Shown here one piece after another: positions 8,617 to 21,237 of a stretch of 64,000 nucleotides of DNA; position 1 is the first letter of the stretch, and each line of letters opens with the position of its first letter. A program made the translations under genes and the position numbers. The DNA is taken from NCBI RefSeq assembly GCF_007752935.1, contig NZ_CP036319.1:186001-250000 (forward strand), given 5' to 3'. The notes under the pieces were generated by a model. The model was not told the DNA's origin. It saw only the letters and a list, made by a program, of their open reading frames with translations, and did not search any database. The DNA comes from Crateriforma conspicua (GTDB lineage: Bacteria > Planctomycetota > Planctomycetia > Pirellulales > Pirellulaceae).

Positions 8617-9891
8617 TCACTCGAAGATGCCCTTGAAGTATCCGTCGTCCAGGAAGATGCCGGCGAAGAACTTGTCGCGAGGCATTTCCAAAACGTCGTC
8701 GGCATAGCCAACGCCGGAAACTTCGGCGTCGGTCAGACCGGTGACGGGGAATCCGGGGTTCAGGAATCCGTCGGCGTTGGTGTCGACGAAGACTTCGACG
8801 TGACCATCGCCCATCAGGATGTTGCACGAACCTTGGTGAACGGCGAACCAGTCACGGGTATCTTGCAAGTAGTATCCGTTGCCGGTCGAACCGGTCGGGG
8901 CTGCACAACCGGCGGTCGTCGGTTGGCCACGCTCACACGTTTGTTGTGCGGCCAGCGAAACGCCCGAGCCGATCAAGTCCAAGTTCTTTGCACCGTCGTT
9001 CCAGAAAGCCGGACCGTCGTTGAAAGCTTCGGTCAGCAAAGAGCCGGCCGGGATGTATTCGACGCTGTCGGAGGTTCCCAGGGCGGTACCAAAGGTGCCC
9101 GACGGGTCGTGCGAAATGGTGGCGGCCATGATGGCTTCGTCGACGTCGCCAGGGGCTGCACATCCGATGAATCCGATGTTGCTGCTGCTGATGCGGCTAC
9201 GTTCCAGAACGTTCACGCTCAGCGGGCCGGTGGTTCCGGCCAGACCTTTGAATCCGCCGGTGGTCGCGGTGGTCAGGACCGGAGGCGAAACCGAGGTGTC
9301 GGTGTCGGTGCGGACCATGCCGCGGACCAAGTGCCAGCTGGCGGCGTAGTTGGTGTTGTAACCGTTGGTCAGGAAGTGGCGCGAGATCAGTTCGGCACGC
9401 TCGTCGGTCAACGGGTCGGTGCTGGCGAACGTGGTGCCGCCGCCGGTTCCCGAGATGCCTTGCCAATCGGCCGCACCGCAAACGCCGGCGCTCAGGCGAG
9501 CAAGCGGGGCACCGTCTTTGTTGTCGGCCGTGTCTTTACCGTACAAGTCATTGATCTTTTCCGAACCCTTCAGCGGGTTGGACGGGTCCAGCGACTCGTT
9601 CATGTTGGCATCGCCAACGTTGACCAGGTCGGCAACCCAGCCGTAGGTGTCCATGCATCCGTCGCGACGGAAATCGCTGGCACCGCTGCAGAATGTGCCG
9701 CCGGGGCTGCGGACGCTGTACTTGTACAGGCCGATGCCGACGTTCTTCAGGTTGGCTTGGCACTGGGCCGCACGGGCGGCTTCACGTGCACGGGTGATGG
9801 CCGGCAGCAACAAAGCAGCCAGCAAGGCGATGACGGCGATCACCACCAACAATTCGATCAGGGTGAAACCTGATTTTTGTTGAGATTTCAT
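8617..9891 (-). CDS. DUF1559 domain protein with type IV pilin-like N-terminus
   Basis: About 424 aa. It begins [20 protein letters not shown], a classic prepilin leader (cleavage after Gly, methylated Phe, Glu5) and hydrophobic helix. The DUF1559 signature [20 protein letters not shown] follows. The C-terminus has the family hallmark [12 protein letters not shown] with a [13 protein letters not shown] loop. I chose ATG 9891 because it starts exactly at the prepilin leader; the longer reading adds an unrelated N-terminus. DUF1559 proteins are hugely expanded in Planctomycetes and are thought to be exported pseudopilin-like surface proteins. It is separated by a terminator from the downstream DUF1573 operon. 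A similar gene follows upstream at 10263-11483. Confidence 0.9.
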   Translation of the reverse strand: MKSQQKSGFTLIELLVVIAVIALLAALLLPAITRAREAARAAQCQANLKNVGIGLYKYSVRSPGGTFCSGASDFRRDGCMDTYGWVADLVNVGDANMNESLDPSNPLKGSEKINDLYGKDTADNKDGAPLARLSAGVCGAADWQGISGTGGGTTFASTDPLTDERAELISRHFLTNGYNTNYAASWHLVRGMVRTDTDTSVSPPVLTTATTGGFKGLAGTTGPLSVNVLERSRISSSNIGFIGCAAPGDVDEAIMAATISHDPSGTFGTALGTSDSVEYIPAGSLLTEAFNDGPAFWNDGAKNLDLIGSGVSLAAQQTCERGQPTTAGCAAPTGSTGNGYYLQDTRDWFAVHQGSCNILMGDGHVEVFVDTNADGFLNPGFPVTGLTDAEVSGVGYADDVLEMPRDKFFAGIFLDDGYFKGIFE

Positions 9892-10262
9892 GAAGGTTCT
9901 CTTGGTAGTTTCTCTGGACTTGGACACACGTCCGGGCCCAGAATGGGGTGTCACAGGGAGGAATGCGGCGTGGAACATTGGTTTCGTCCGGTCCGTCGGT
10001 AGCGGGCCTGGCGAACGTTCTGCGTCGCGTCCTCTTTTGTTATTTGGATGTATGAAAAATCGTTCGTGTCATGTTCAGCGGCACATCGAAGCGGAACGTC
10101 GCCTCCACGGCCAAGGTTTGGGTCAGGGTTCGATGCAGGTGAGGACTCCTTGTCAAAAGTGAAGGGGGGCGAAAGTTGTTCGGTGGCCAAGGCAAGTGCG
10201 TCTGGGGTTGGCTTCTTTTGGATCCGCGGTGGGCATGATTTGGTCGCCCGCGGAACGGTGGG
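9892..10262. other. Intergenic, no gene seen
   Basis: 371 bp between two DUF1559 genes of the same strand. It should hold the promoter of the 8617-9891 gene. I see no convincing promoter, RNA or short gene. Confidence 0.6.
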
Positions 10263-11483
10263 TTAGTTCTGTTCGCCTTTGCTGGTCAACGTGTAGTAAC
10301 TGGCAAGCGTCAGGTCCGTGGTTTCTTCCTCGGCACTGGTCCACATCCCGGTGACCGCGGGAAAGCCGTTGTTAATGAAGCCGTCGCCGTTCTTGTCGGT
10401 GATGCCGTGGACCGAACCGTCGGCCATCAAGACATTCACAACGCCACTGTGGATGGGGGCCATGCCCCGGTAATCTTGGCGAGTTTCGTAGTTCCAGCTT
10501 CGCAACCATCCGCTGGCTCCCGTCCGCGTCGTGCCGGCCGGAAAGCTTGGGACCTGCAACACACCCGACTTCGACGGGGCCGATGGTGTTTCCACGTGAT
10601 GAACGGGCATGCCGACCATCGGCACGGTGAACGGTGTCCCTGACAACAGTTCGCCCGCCGATGATGTCATGATGCCGCCGTAGGATGCATCCGCCAAAAG
10701 AGGAACCGTGCTGATGGCCGCACGACCGCTGTCCAGCAAACGCGTCGTCAACGGTCCGCGGGTCACGTGGCGTCCACGAGGATCCGTATCGCAGCCGGCC
10801 GCATCCAATTGAGGATTGCCATCGGCATCCAACCGAAACTCGCTGCGGGTCAGGAACCAAGACGCGGCAAAATTCGTGTTGTAACCGTCTTCCAGCATTT
10901 GAACGCGAACCAGTTCGCCACGTTCATCCGATCCAGGTGCAAAGCCGCCTTCGGCGATGCGTCGGGCGATGTTTTTGATTTCGACACCCATTTCGTCGAC
11001 GTAACCAGGGTTGCCCAGCCGGTCGTTGCAACTGTCCGTTACAAATGCTGTCAGCGGAGAATCCAGGATTTGGTGGATTGCTTTGGAAGTCTGGGCACCG
11101 TTGCTGGGACAACGTAACTCCGACGCGAGGAAGCCTCGTTTGACCATGTCGGCGACCCAGCCGATTTCCGTGGGCACACCGTCACGTTCGAAATCAAAGC
11201 TGCCGCTGCACAACGCCCCGCTGGGATCCGCAGCTGCGCGGCTGGCCATGCCGATGCCGAATTGCTTCAAGTTGTTTTGGCACTGGGTGCCACGTGCCGC
11301 TTCGCGGGCGCGAGAGATCGCTGGCAACAACAACGCCGCCAAGATGCCGATGATGGAGATCACCACCAGCATTTCGATCAGCGTAAAACCGGTTCGCCCG
11401 AAACGACGTTGCGGTCGTTGGGCCTTACAATCTGTCACGTTCAATCGGGAACCGCCTGCGGAAGAATACGTACGTCCGGTCAT
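10263..11483 (-). CDS. DUF1559 domain protein with type IV pilin-like N-terminus
   Basis: 406 aa. A basic 30-residue leader is followed by [20 protein letters not shown], the prepilin peptidase site and hydrophobic helix, and then the DUF1559 signature [20 protein letters not shown]. The C-terminus has [13 protein letters not shown] and [12 protein letters not shown], as in its neighbour. ATG 11483 gives a long leader before the prepilin site, so a shorter start is possible. It is probably a paralogue of the 8617-9891 protein, with the same domain order but clearly diverged. Predicted exported, membrane-tethered surface protein of unknown role. Confidence 0.88.
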   Translation of the reverse strand: MTGRTYSSAGGSRLNVTDCKAQRPQRRFGRTGFTLIEMLVVISIIGILAALLLPAISRAREAARGTQCQNNLKQFGIGMASRAAADPSGALCSGSFDFERDGVPTEIGWVADMVKRGFLASELRCPSNGAQTSKAIHQILDSPLTAFVTDSCNDRLGNPGYVDEMGVEIKNIARRIAEGGFAPGSDERGELVRVQMLEDGYNTNFAASWFLTRSEFRLDADGNPQLDAAGCDTDPRGRHVTRGPLTTRLLDSGRAAISTVPLLADASYGGIMTSSAGELLSGTPFTVPMVGMPVHHVETPSAPSKSGVLQVPSFPAGTTRTGASGWLRSWNYETRQDYRGMAPIHSGVVNVLMADGSVHGITDKNGDGFINNGFPAVTGMWTSAEEETTDLTLASYYTLTSKGEQN

Positions 11484-11827
11484 TCGGGCCGTAATTCAAA
11501 CGCAGCCCCGTTGACGTGCAACGGGCAATTGCCGATCTCACAAGTTCTTAACGCAATCTTTAGCATGCGCTCGTATTGACAGCAGGCTCAAAGTGAAGGT
11601 GTGCTTTGATGGATGAAGGTGCACTTGTGGAATCCTCCGGCCCCTTTGGAAGGCGGTAACGGGGGATGGCTTCACTTTGGGACGTCGCAGAAGTCGCCGT
11701 GTTGACTGTGGCGACCGAAAGTTTCCCGCCAGAGGTCAGTTTGTGGCCGTTTGTTCATTGATGGCGGCGCCGCAAATCTTCATCTTTCAAAACTCCTTCG
11801 AACCACCCGATCCAGGCCAACTTTGAC
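11484..11827. other. Divergent intergenic region, no gene seen
   Basis: 344 bp between the minus-strand DUF1559 gene and the plus-strand ligase. It should hold both promoters. I find no RNA, repeat or convincing sigma-70 hexamer pair. Confidence 0.6.
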
Positions 11828-13123
11828 ATGTCCGTGCCCAGGTTTGACGATCCGAACCGCTATCCAACGTCGGTACGTCTGAAGCAGCTTCAGCTGCAGA
11901 AGCTGAATCGGACGTTGGCCGCGCTGGTCGATCGCCCGTTTTATCGCCAGCGTCTGGCGTCGCTGACATCGGCCGGATTGAAATTGCCGCTCTCGGATCT
12001 CAGCCAGCTGGAACAGTTGCCACTGCTGCGAAAAGAAGAACTGGTTCCGGAACGGCCTGGGCAGCCGGCGAAGATTTTCGATTTGCCGTCGATGCACAAC
12101 TACGTTCGCATCCACCAGACCAGCGGCAGTCGCGGGTGGCCGATGCCCGTGTTTGACACTGCCGACGACTGGGATTGGTGGATCGATTGTTGGCAGTATG
12201 TATTGGATGCCGCGGGCGTGACGGAGCGTGATGTCGCGATGATGGCGTTTTCGTTCGGGCCGTTCATCGGATTCTGGACGGCTAATGATGCGCTGATTCG
12301 ACGCGGTGCATTGGTGGTGCCCGGCGGCGGGCTATCCAGCGAAGCCCGGTTGCAGATGATTTTGCAACATCGGTGCACGGTCGTCTGTTGTACCCCCACT
12401 TATGCCCTGCACCTTGCCGGGGTGGCCGAAACCGATGGCGTCGATCTGGCGGCGTCCGATGTTCGGACGGTGATCGTCGCCGGTGAACCGGGTGGCAGTT
12501 TGCCTGCGGTCCGACAGCGAATCGAATCGGCGTTCGGAGCCACCGTGATCGATCATGCCGGTGCCAGCGAAGTCGGCGCCTGGGGGTTCGGCGATGCGAA
12601 CGGGGCCGGCATGCATGTGATCGAAACGGAGTTCATTGCGGAACGCTTGGTGATCAATGATGACGATTCGTGGCGAAAGGCCGACGACGGCGAAACCGCG
12701 GAACTGGTTCTGACCAATCTGGGACGCCTTGGCGGACCCGTTTTGCGGTACCGCACGGGGGACTTGGTGCGGGGCATACAAAACCACAACCAAGCTTGCC
12801 CGTTTTTGTGGCTCGACGGCGGTGTGCTGGGGCGAGCCGACGACATGCTGATTGTTCGTGGTGTCAATATCTTCCCCAGCAGTATTGACACCATCGTTCG
12901 AGAGATTGAACCGGCCGGTGAATACCGTGTGACGGTGACGCGGCGAGAATCGATGGATCAACTAAAGATTGAGATCGAAACATCGGATCAGCGCATGGAC
13001 CAAATCCGTACCGCCTGTCGCGACCGATTGGCGATGCGGGTGGACTTGGTGGCGGCGGTGCCGGGCAGCCTGCCACGATTCGAAGCAAAGGCCAAGCGTT
13101 GGTTGGATCGACGCGCGGATTAG
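11828..13123 (+). CDS. Phenylacetate-CoA ligase family AMP-forming enzyme
   Basis: 431 aa, the usual length for PaaK-type adenylate-forming ligases, which activate a carboxylate to acyl-AMP and then acyl-CoA. Visible elements are LPLLRKEELV, the P-loop-like IHQTSGSRGWP (about residues 98-108), FSFGPFIGFW, VVIC-type core VIVAGEPGGS, DHAGASEVGAWGFG (adenine-binding region) and LRYRTGDLV. The C-terminal DDMLIVRGVNIFPSSID motif is the family hinge/lid. The true substrate is unknown; planctomycete relatives need not use phenylacetate. Cytoplasmic. ATG 11828 follows an ordinary leader. A DUF971 gene starts 162 bp downstream. Confidence 0.85.
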   Translation: MSVPRFDDPNRYPTSVRLKQLQLQKLNRTLAALVDRPFYRQRLASLTSAGLKLPLSDLSQLEQLPLLRKEELVPERPGQPAKIFDLPSMHNYVRIHQTSGSRGWPMPVFDTADDWDWWIDCWQYVLDAAGVTERDVAMMAFSFGPFIGFWTANDALIRRGALVVPGGGLSSEARLQMILQHRCTVVCCTPTYALHLAGVAETDGVDLAASDVRTVIVAGEPGGSLPAVRQRIESAFGATVIDHAGASEVGAWGFGDANGAGMHVIETEFIAERLVINDDDSWRKADDGETAELVLTNLGRLGGPVLRYRTGDLVRGIQNHNQACPFLWLDGGVLGRADDMLIVRGVNIFPSSIDTIVREIEPAGEYRVTVTRRESMDQLKIEIETSDQRMDQIRTACRDRLAMRVDLVAAVPGSLPRFEAKAKRWLDRRAD

Positions 13124-13285
13124 GTGGTGATCCTGGGGGCGTGCCAGCCCCAGCGATCCATACCGTCGTCGTGATGTTGCGGATCGCTTTGACGGTGCCG
13201 GGCCGATCGACAAGAAGCGTCCGCTTTACAAGAAAATCGTACTTTCGCGAAACGAGAGTCCCATGACCACGACGAGACCCCAGTG

Positions 13286-13666
13286 ATGACGTCCGACCCA
13301 CAACGAAACAGTGAAAGCAGCAACGCCACGCCGACGGAGATTCGCCGTGACGGGGAAGCTGCGATTTGCATCGTCTGGTCGGACCAGCAGACGACTCATT
13401 GGACGGCCAAGGAACTGCGTGACCTGTGTCCTTGCGCGACATGTCGGGAAAAGCAGCGGGCAGACGATTCGGATTCGCCGGCCGCACCCGGGCCGATCGC
13501 CCTGCCAGTATTGAGTGCCGCCGAGGCTCGGCCGTTGACCATCGTGGCAATGCAACCGGTCGGGACCTACGCCTACAACATCGCATTTAGTGATGGTCAC
13601 AACAGCGGGATCTATACGTTTGATCGGCTGCGGCGGGACAATCTCGATGATGCCGAGACCCCTTGA
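13286..13666 (+). CDS. DUF971 (GBBH-like N-terminal domain) protein
   Basis: 126 aa small cytoplasmic protein made of one DUF971 domain. This is the N-terminal domain found in gamma-butyrobetaine hydroxylases and as stand-alone proteins near Fe-S/Mrp genes. Visible elements are RDGEAAICIVWSDQQTTHW, ELRDLCPCATC (Cys cluster that could bind metal), VGTYAYNIAFSDGHNSGIYT and FDRLRRDN. The start is ATG 13286, or the in-frame GTG just before it at 13283. The specific function is not established. Confidence 0.82.
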   Translation: MTSDPQRNSESSNATPTEIRRDGEAAICIVWSDQQTTHWTAKELRDLCPCATCREKQRADDSDSPAAPGPIALPVLSAAEARPLTIVAMQPVGTYAYNIAFSDGHNSGIYTFDRLRRDNLDDAETP

Positions 13667-13813
13667 GCGATTATCTGTGCGATCATCCGGCGGTTTCCTG
13701 GGGCTTGGGGCGATGTTGATCCGGCCAGGGACGTGCCGATACAACAGTCGCGACCGACGCCACGTTCGACTTCGGTTTTCATTGATCTGACCTGCGACAT
13801 CGAGCCGACAAGC

Positions 13814-14845
13814 ATGTTCCTGACGATCCTTGCACTGCTTGCCGGTGGCGTTTTATTGGTCCTGGGCGGGGAACTGGTGGTTCGTGGTGCGTCGCAGTTG
13901 GCGTTTGCTGCGCGTCTTTCACCGCTTTTTGTCGGATTGACGGTCGTGTCCTTTGGAACCAGTGCGCCGGAACTGGCCGTTTCGGTGCTGACCGCTCTGC
14001 AGGGTCAGGCCGATATCACGGTCGGCAATGTCATCGGCAGCAACCTGTTCAACCTGTTGATGATCGTCGGGCTGTCGGCCGCCTTCGTTCCGCTGGAAGT
14101 ACGCAGCCAAGTCGTGAAATTCGATTTGCCCGTGATGATCGCCGCGGCCGTATTGATGTACTTGCTCAGCGACAACTTGAACCTGTCACGCATTGATGGG
14201 TGCGTGTTGCTGGTTTTTCTGTTCGTCTATTTCACGGTTTCTTTTCGATTGGGCCGACGCCAGTTCGAATCGGATGCGGCTCGGGACACCTCACAAACCG
14301 ATTCCGACGACTCTGACGCCGCCGCCCCGGTGGATGATCCTTCGTCGCCCCTGGTTTGGCGGGTGATCAAAAACCTGTTGATCTTGGCGGTCGGTATCAC
14401 GCTGTTGGTTGTCGGTTGCCGCCTGTTTGTTGATGCCAGCGTTTCCGTCGCTCAGCGATTTGGAATGTCGGAAGCATTGATCGGACTGACGATCGTTTCG
14501 GTCGGCACGTCACTGCCCGAATTGGTCACCAGTGTCATGGCCAGCCTGAAAGGCCAACGCAGCATCGCCATTGGCAACGCGGTGGGCAGCACGACGTTGA
14601 ACATCCTGGCCGTGCTGGGCGTGACCGCCGTGGTCGCGCCGGCCGGAATTCCGGTTGCCGAAAAGCTGTTCGCCAGCGACCTGCCGATGATGATCGGCAG
14701 TTGCGTCCTGATTTGGCCTTTGTTTGCGACGTCCAAACGCGTGTCGCGGTTGGAAGGCCTGTTTCTGTTGCTGGTCTATGCCGCTTACATGGCGTACTTG
14801 ATTTATCAGCAGGTCAGTCAAAACGCCGTTGCGGTTCCCGCCTAG
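13814..14845 (+). CDS. Calcium/sodium antiporter (CaCA family, YrbG-like)
   Basis: 343 aa inner-membrane Na+/Ca2+ (or K+-dependent) exchanger with about ten transmembrane helices in two inverted halves. Both alpha-repeats are clear: FGTSAPELAVSVLTAL with VGNVIGSNLFN in the first half, and VGTSLPELVTSVMASL with IGNAVGSTTLN in the second. They are separated by an acidic cytoplasmic loop (DTSQTDSDDSD). I chose ATG 13814 because the hydrophobic first helix begins there; the longer reading adds a non-membrane stretch. Its stop codon TAG overlaps the stop of the convergent sulfatase in a shared CTAG. Confidence 0.9.
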   Translation: MFLTILALLAGGVLLVLGGELVVRGASQLAFAARLSPLFVGLTVVSFGTSAPELAVSVLTALQGQADITVGNVIGSNLFNLLMIVGLSAAFVPLEVRSQVVKFDLPVMIAAAVLMYLLSDNLNLSRIDGCVLLVFLFVYFTVSFRLGRRQFESDAARDTSQTDSDDSDAAAPVDDPSSPLVWRVIKNLLILAVGITLLVVGCRLFVDASVSVAQRFGMSEALIGLTIVSVGTSLPELVTSVMASLKGQRSIAIGNAVGSTTLNILAVLGVTAVVAPAGIPVAEKLFASDLPMMIGSCVLIWPLFATSKRVSRLEGLFLLLVYAAYMAYLIYQQVSQNAVAVPA

Positions 14846-16338
14846 CGGTTGCGTTTGTTTTTGGCGGCTTTGCGCTGCACGTCCGCGATCGCCTTTGCCT
14901 CGGCCGCGGTGTCAAACTTTGGATTCGCCGTCGAAGGCACCGGTGCATCGGTTTGTTCGCGCCAACGAATCATGGCTTTGTGCAATTCAGAAGCCTTGTC
15001 GGGCATCGAATCCGCCAAGTTCTCGGATTCCCCGATATCGTCCTTCAAGTTGTAAAGTTCCAAGTCCCCGGATTCGAAGTACTCGTGCAGTTTCCAATCG
15101 CCTTGGCGGATGATCCCGCACGGTCGAGTTCGAAACAGCGGGTCACGTTGTTCGTCGACGTTGGAATAGCCTTGAAGGTAGGCCGGGAAATGCCAAAACA
15201 ACGCTCGGCTGGCCAGCGTTTGGCTTGGCTCGGTCAGCATCGGCCACAAACTGACACCATCCAACGTTTGGTCATCCGATCGTTCCAGTCCGGCAATGTC
15301 CAGAATCGTGGGGTACCAATCCAGTTGGGAAACCGGCGTGTCGATGCGTCGTCCGGCAATCACATGTCCCGGCCAGCGGACGAACATGGGCACACGGATG
15401 CCGCCTTCGTAATACGTGCCCTTGTATCCCTTCAGTGGATGCATGTCGGTGGCCGGACCGTATCCGCCGTTGTCCGACGAAAACAAGACGACCGTGTTTT
15501 GGTCCAGATCGAGTTCGTTGATCGTACGCATGATTCGTCCGATCCCCCGATCAACCGCTTCGATCATCGTCGCCATGGCGACATGTTGGTGCAATTCACC
15601 CGCTGGCTTCGATTCATACTTGGCAACCAGTTCACGTTTGGCAATCAGCGGGGTGTGAACGGCAAAGTGCGTCAGGTACAGCATCCAAGTCTGGTCGGCC
15701 GAACCGCGGATGAACTTGACCGCTTCGTCGCTCAATCGATCCGTCAGATACTCGTCCTCCGGTGCATCGTTTAGTCCAGGTGCGTTCGGGTGCGGTGGAT
15801 AGTATCCCTTTGGCGGACTGCCCGAGTGGGAACCGCCGACGTTGATGTCGAATCCATATTGCGTCGGGTCATCACTCAGGTGCCACTTTCCCATCAACGC
15901 GGTTTTGTACCCGGCCGCATGCAGACGCTGTGGCCATGTTGTGATGGACGGGGACAAAGTGTCGGTGCCCGGGACGTGCAGCAAGCGTCGATGCTGGGCT
16001 TTACCGCGCGGGCCGGTTCCCACGTTGAAGATTTCGTGACGTGGCGTGTACTGGCCCGACATCAAACAGGCGCGCGACGGTGCACAGTTGGCCGCACCCG
16101 CATAAGCGTCGGTGAACATCGTGCCCTGCTCGGCCAATCGGTCCAAGTTTGGGGTTTCAAAAAAATCGCTGCCCATGAATCCACAGTCTCGCCAACCAAA
16201 ATCGTCCAGATAGATCACCAGGATGTTGGGTCGATCGGACGGCCGTTGGTCCGCCCCGGCTTGGCCCATGCAAAGGCAACTCAAAGCGGCCAGTGCCGCG
16301 ACGGGGATTCGTAGAAACGTGGCGGGAATCTGGATCAT
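14842..16338 (-). CDS. Sulfatase, secreted
   Basis: 498 aa complete sulfatase. Signal peptide about residues 1-29 (ending GQAGA-DQ); metal site ILVIYLDDFGW (the Asp pair); formylglycine signature CAPSR with Cys85; SGQYTPRHE; GKWHLSDD (catalytic Lys/His); LFSSDNGGYGP (metal-binding Asp-Asn); YKGTYYEGGIRVPMFVRWPG, which is typical of arylsulfatase A-type family S1. It should act outside the cytoplasmic membrane on sulfated glycans; the substrate is unknown. ATG 16338 starts the signal peptide, so the longer reading is not used. Convergent with the exchanger gene, sharing CTAG. Confidence 0.92.
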   Translation of the reverse strand: MIQIPATFLRIPVAALAALSCLCMGQAGADQRPSDRPNILVIYLDDFGWRDCGFMGSDFFETPNLDRLAEQGTMFTDAYAGAANCAPSRACLMSGQYTPRHEIFNVGTGPRGKAQHRRLLHVPGTDTLSPSITTWPQRLHAAGYKTALMGKWHLSDDPTQYGFDINVGGSHSGSPPKGYYPPHPNAPGLNDAPEDEYLTDRLSDEAVKFIRGSADQTWMLYLTHFAVHTPLIAKRELVAKYESKPAGELHQHVAMATMIEAVDRGIGRIMRTINELDLDQNTVVLFSSDNGGYGPATDMHPLKGYKGTYYEGGIRVPMFVRWPGHVIAGRRIDTPVSQLDWYPTILDIAGLERSDDQTLDGVSLWPMLTEPSQTLASRALFWHFPAYLQGYSNVDEQRDPLFRTRPCGIIRQGDWKLHEYFESGDLELYNLKDDIGESENLADSMPDKASELHKAMIRWREQTDAPVPSTANPKFDTAAEAKAIADVQRKAAKNKRNR

Positions 16339-16725
16339 GGCGGGAATCCGGGGGGGGTAAAAGGGAGGGCACGGTTGCCCGGCAGACCCGCCGGGACCCG
16401 TGATCGGTGTTGTTGCGGCGTCTCTGCTTTCTGGTGGAAACACCGGGCTTGCGGTCGGTTATCAGCCGGTTTGATGGCTGGTCGTTCAATCGGAGCGAGC
16501 CGGATCGTTCGATCCGAGGCGATCAATTCGGGCAAAGCAGCGCAATCGCACGCCAATCGGTGGGATGCCCCGGACAAGAGACGGCTAACGGAGCGAAACG
16601 GCCCGTCGACGGCCAGTTCGCGGTCCGCACCCTACGCAATGGATAGGGTAGCGTGATATCCTGCCCGGAATTTTGCATACCGCTGGTCTTCACGACCAAT
16701 CTCTCGCTTTGATTTTAGGTGTTCT
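16339..16725. other. Divergent intergenic region between sulfatase and carB
   Basis: 387 bp that must contain the promoters of both genes. I see no gene, repeat or recognisable riboswitch in it. Confidence 0.6.
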
Positions 16726-19977
<3,252 letters not shown>

Positions 19978-20555
19978 GGCATCGCGGACCGCTGAATCAG
20001 TTCATCTGGGCGACGGGGCAACGCCCTGTCGCGTCAACACAGCGACAGGTTATCAACAGGCTCCACGCGGTATCGCGACTCGACACGGCGTCGTGTGCGG
20101 AATTTGTGAAGACATTCCTTCGAAAATCGCTTCGCCAAACGGTCACGAAATTCTGTTCCGCGCGGTGTGCTTGGGCATCGTGTTGGGGGCAAGCGGTGGG
20201 GCAATCTCATGACCGGAGCGTCCGAGATGCTCGGTCGGCCGTGTTGGGATTCGGCCCGTTTTCGGCTTCCTGGATACCATTAAGGCGTGTGCAAATGCGC
20301 GCCGCGAACCGTCACGGTGGACCGCGGTGGATCCGGCACCGGATGTGCGTTCGGGCACGGCGAGCTGCCGGGTGCGACAATTTTGCATCGCTTCTGCCAC
20401 GTTAGTGTTCGGATGCGAAGGAATGGAGTGAGCGGAAAAGTTCGCGGACTGCCCCGTTGCCCTTGGTTGACGCAGTCCGTGCGATCCATAAACTTTGCCC
20501 AGCTTGCCAGCTAGGCGGGCATTCCACTACTTCATTTGTGTAGAGAGTGAATCAG
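19978..20555. other. Intergenic after carB, no gene seen
   Basis: 578 bp. Apart from the stem-loop at 20010-20032 I see no supported gene. Short open frames here have no signal or composition bias that would argue for coding. Confidence 0.5.
20010..20032 (+). terminator. Stem-loop 33 bp after carB (possible terminator without T-tract)
   Basis: GCGACGGGGC, loop AAC, GCCCTGTCGC: a 10-bp stem with one G-T pair. No T run follows, so it could be a Rho-assisted terminator or an RNA 3' end stabiliser. Confidence 0.4.
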
Positions 20556-20996
20556 ATGATTCGAACGATTTTGGCCTTGACCCTGTTGGTCGCCGCTAGC
20601 ATCGTCGCAGCCCCGCAAGCCGACGCTGGTTTGTTCGGACGGTTCTGCAAGAAAGACGCTTGCTGCCCTGAGCCGGTTTGCTGCGAGCCTGCTCCTGTTT
20701 GTGCTCCCGAGCCGGTTTGCGCTCCTGAGCCCGTTTGCTGCCCCGAGCCGGCACCGGTTTGTGCTCCTGCTCCCGTTTGCGCTCCCGAGCCGGTTTGCTG
20801 CCCCGAGCCCGCACCGGTTTGTGCACCTGAGCCCGTTTGCTGCGAACCCGCCCCGGTTTGCGCTCCCGAGCCCGTCTGCTGCGAACCTGCTCCGACCTGC
20901 TGCCCGGCTCCCAAGAAGGGCTGCGGACTGTTCGCGAAGCTGAAGGCAAAGTTTGCCGCTCGCAAATCGTGCTGCCCCGATCCTTGCTGCTACTAA
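20556..20996 (+). CDS. Cys/Pro-rich repetitive secreted protein
   Basis: 146 aa. Signal peptide MIRTILALTLLVAASIVAA...ADA, then GLFGRFCKKDACC. A repeat region of about 90 residues follows, built from alternating 5-7 residue units such as CAPEP, VCCEPAP and VCCPEPAP. The C-terminus is basic (KKGCGLFAKLKAKFAARKS) and ends CCPDPCCY. I count 26 Cys in 146 residues. ATG 20556 starts the signal peptide; an in-frame GTG lies at 20547. Followed by a strong terminator, so it is monocistronic. Possible roles are a disulfide-linked envelope protein or metal binding. No family is recognised; function is inference only. The repeat also opens long antisense frames that are artefacts. Confidence 0.85.
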   Translation: MIRTILALTLLVAASIVAAPQADAGLFGRFCKKDACCPEPVCCEPAPVCAPEPVCAPEPVCCPEPAPVCAPAPVCAPEPVCCPEPAPVCAPEPVCCEPAPVCAPEPVCCEPAPTCCPAPKKGCGLFAKLKAKFAARKSCCPDPCCY

Positions 20997-21033
20997 TCGG
21001 CACTGGATTGGCTCTGGCGCCAACAGCGAAATA

Positions 21034-21070
21034 AACGGGCCGGCGGTTTGAACCGCGGTCCGTTTTTTTT
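21034..21070 (+). terminator. Rho-independent terminator after the Cys/Pro-rich gene
   Basis: Stem AACGGGCCG-CGGT / ACCG-CGGTCCGTT with one bulged G and loop TTGA, followed directly by eight T. It lies 37 bp past the stop codon. Confidence 0.88.
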
Positions 21071-21237
21071 ATGCGCCCACCGGTCGGAAAATCGCCGATC
21101 GGGACGGCCCCGGACACGATCCGATGGCCGACGGGCGGTGGGGCGTCACGATGGTTCTAAGCCGTCACAGATTGTCGTAAGCTGATCGGTCCGATCCAAC
21201 CGATTTTTCTCACCCGCTCGATTTGCTTGACGACGAC

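Noticed and set aside
8572-9873. 433-codon plus-strand frame opposite the DUF1559 gene
   Set aside because: Gly/Val/Arg-rich antisense of a clear pilin-headed DUF1559 gene; it even starts inside the terminator stem.
20532-21117. Long minus-strand open frames of Ser/Arg/Gln-rich repeats opposite the Cys/Pro-rich gene
   Set aside because: Mirror images of a repetitive, GC-rich coding strand; the plus strand has the signal peptide and the terminator.
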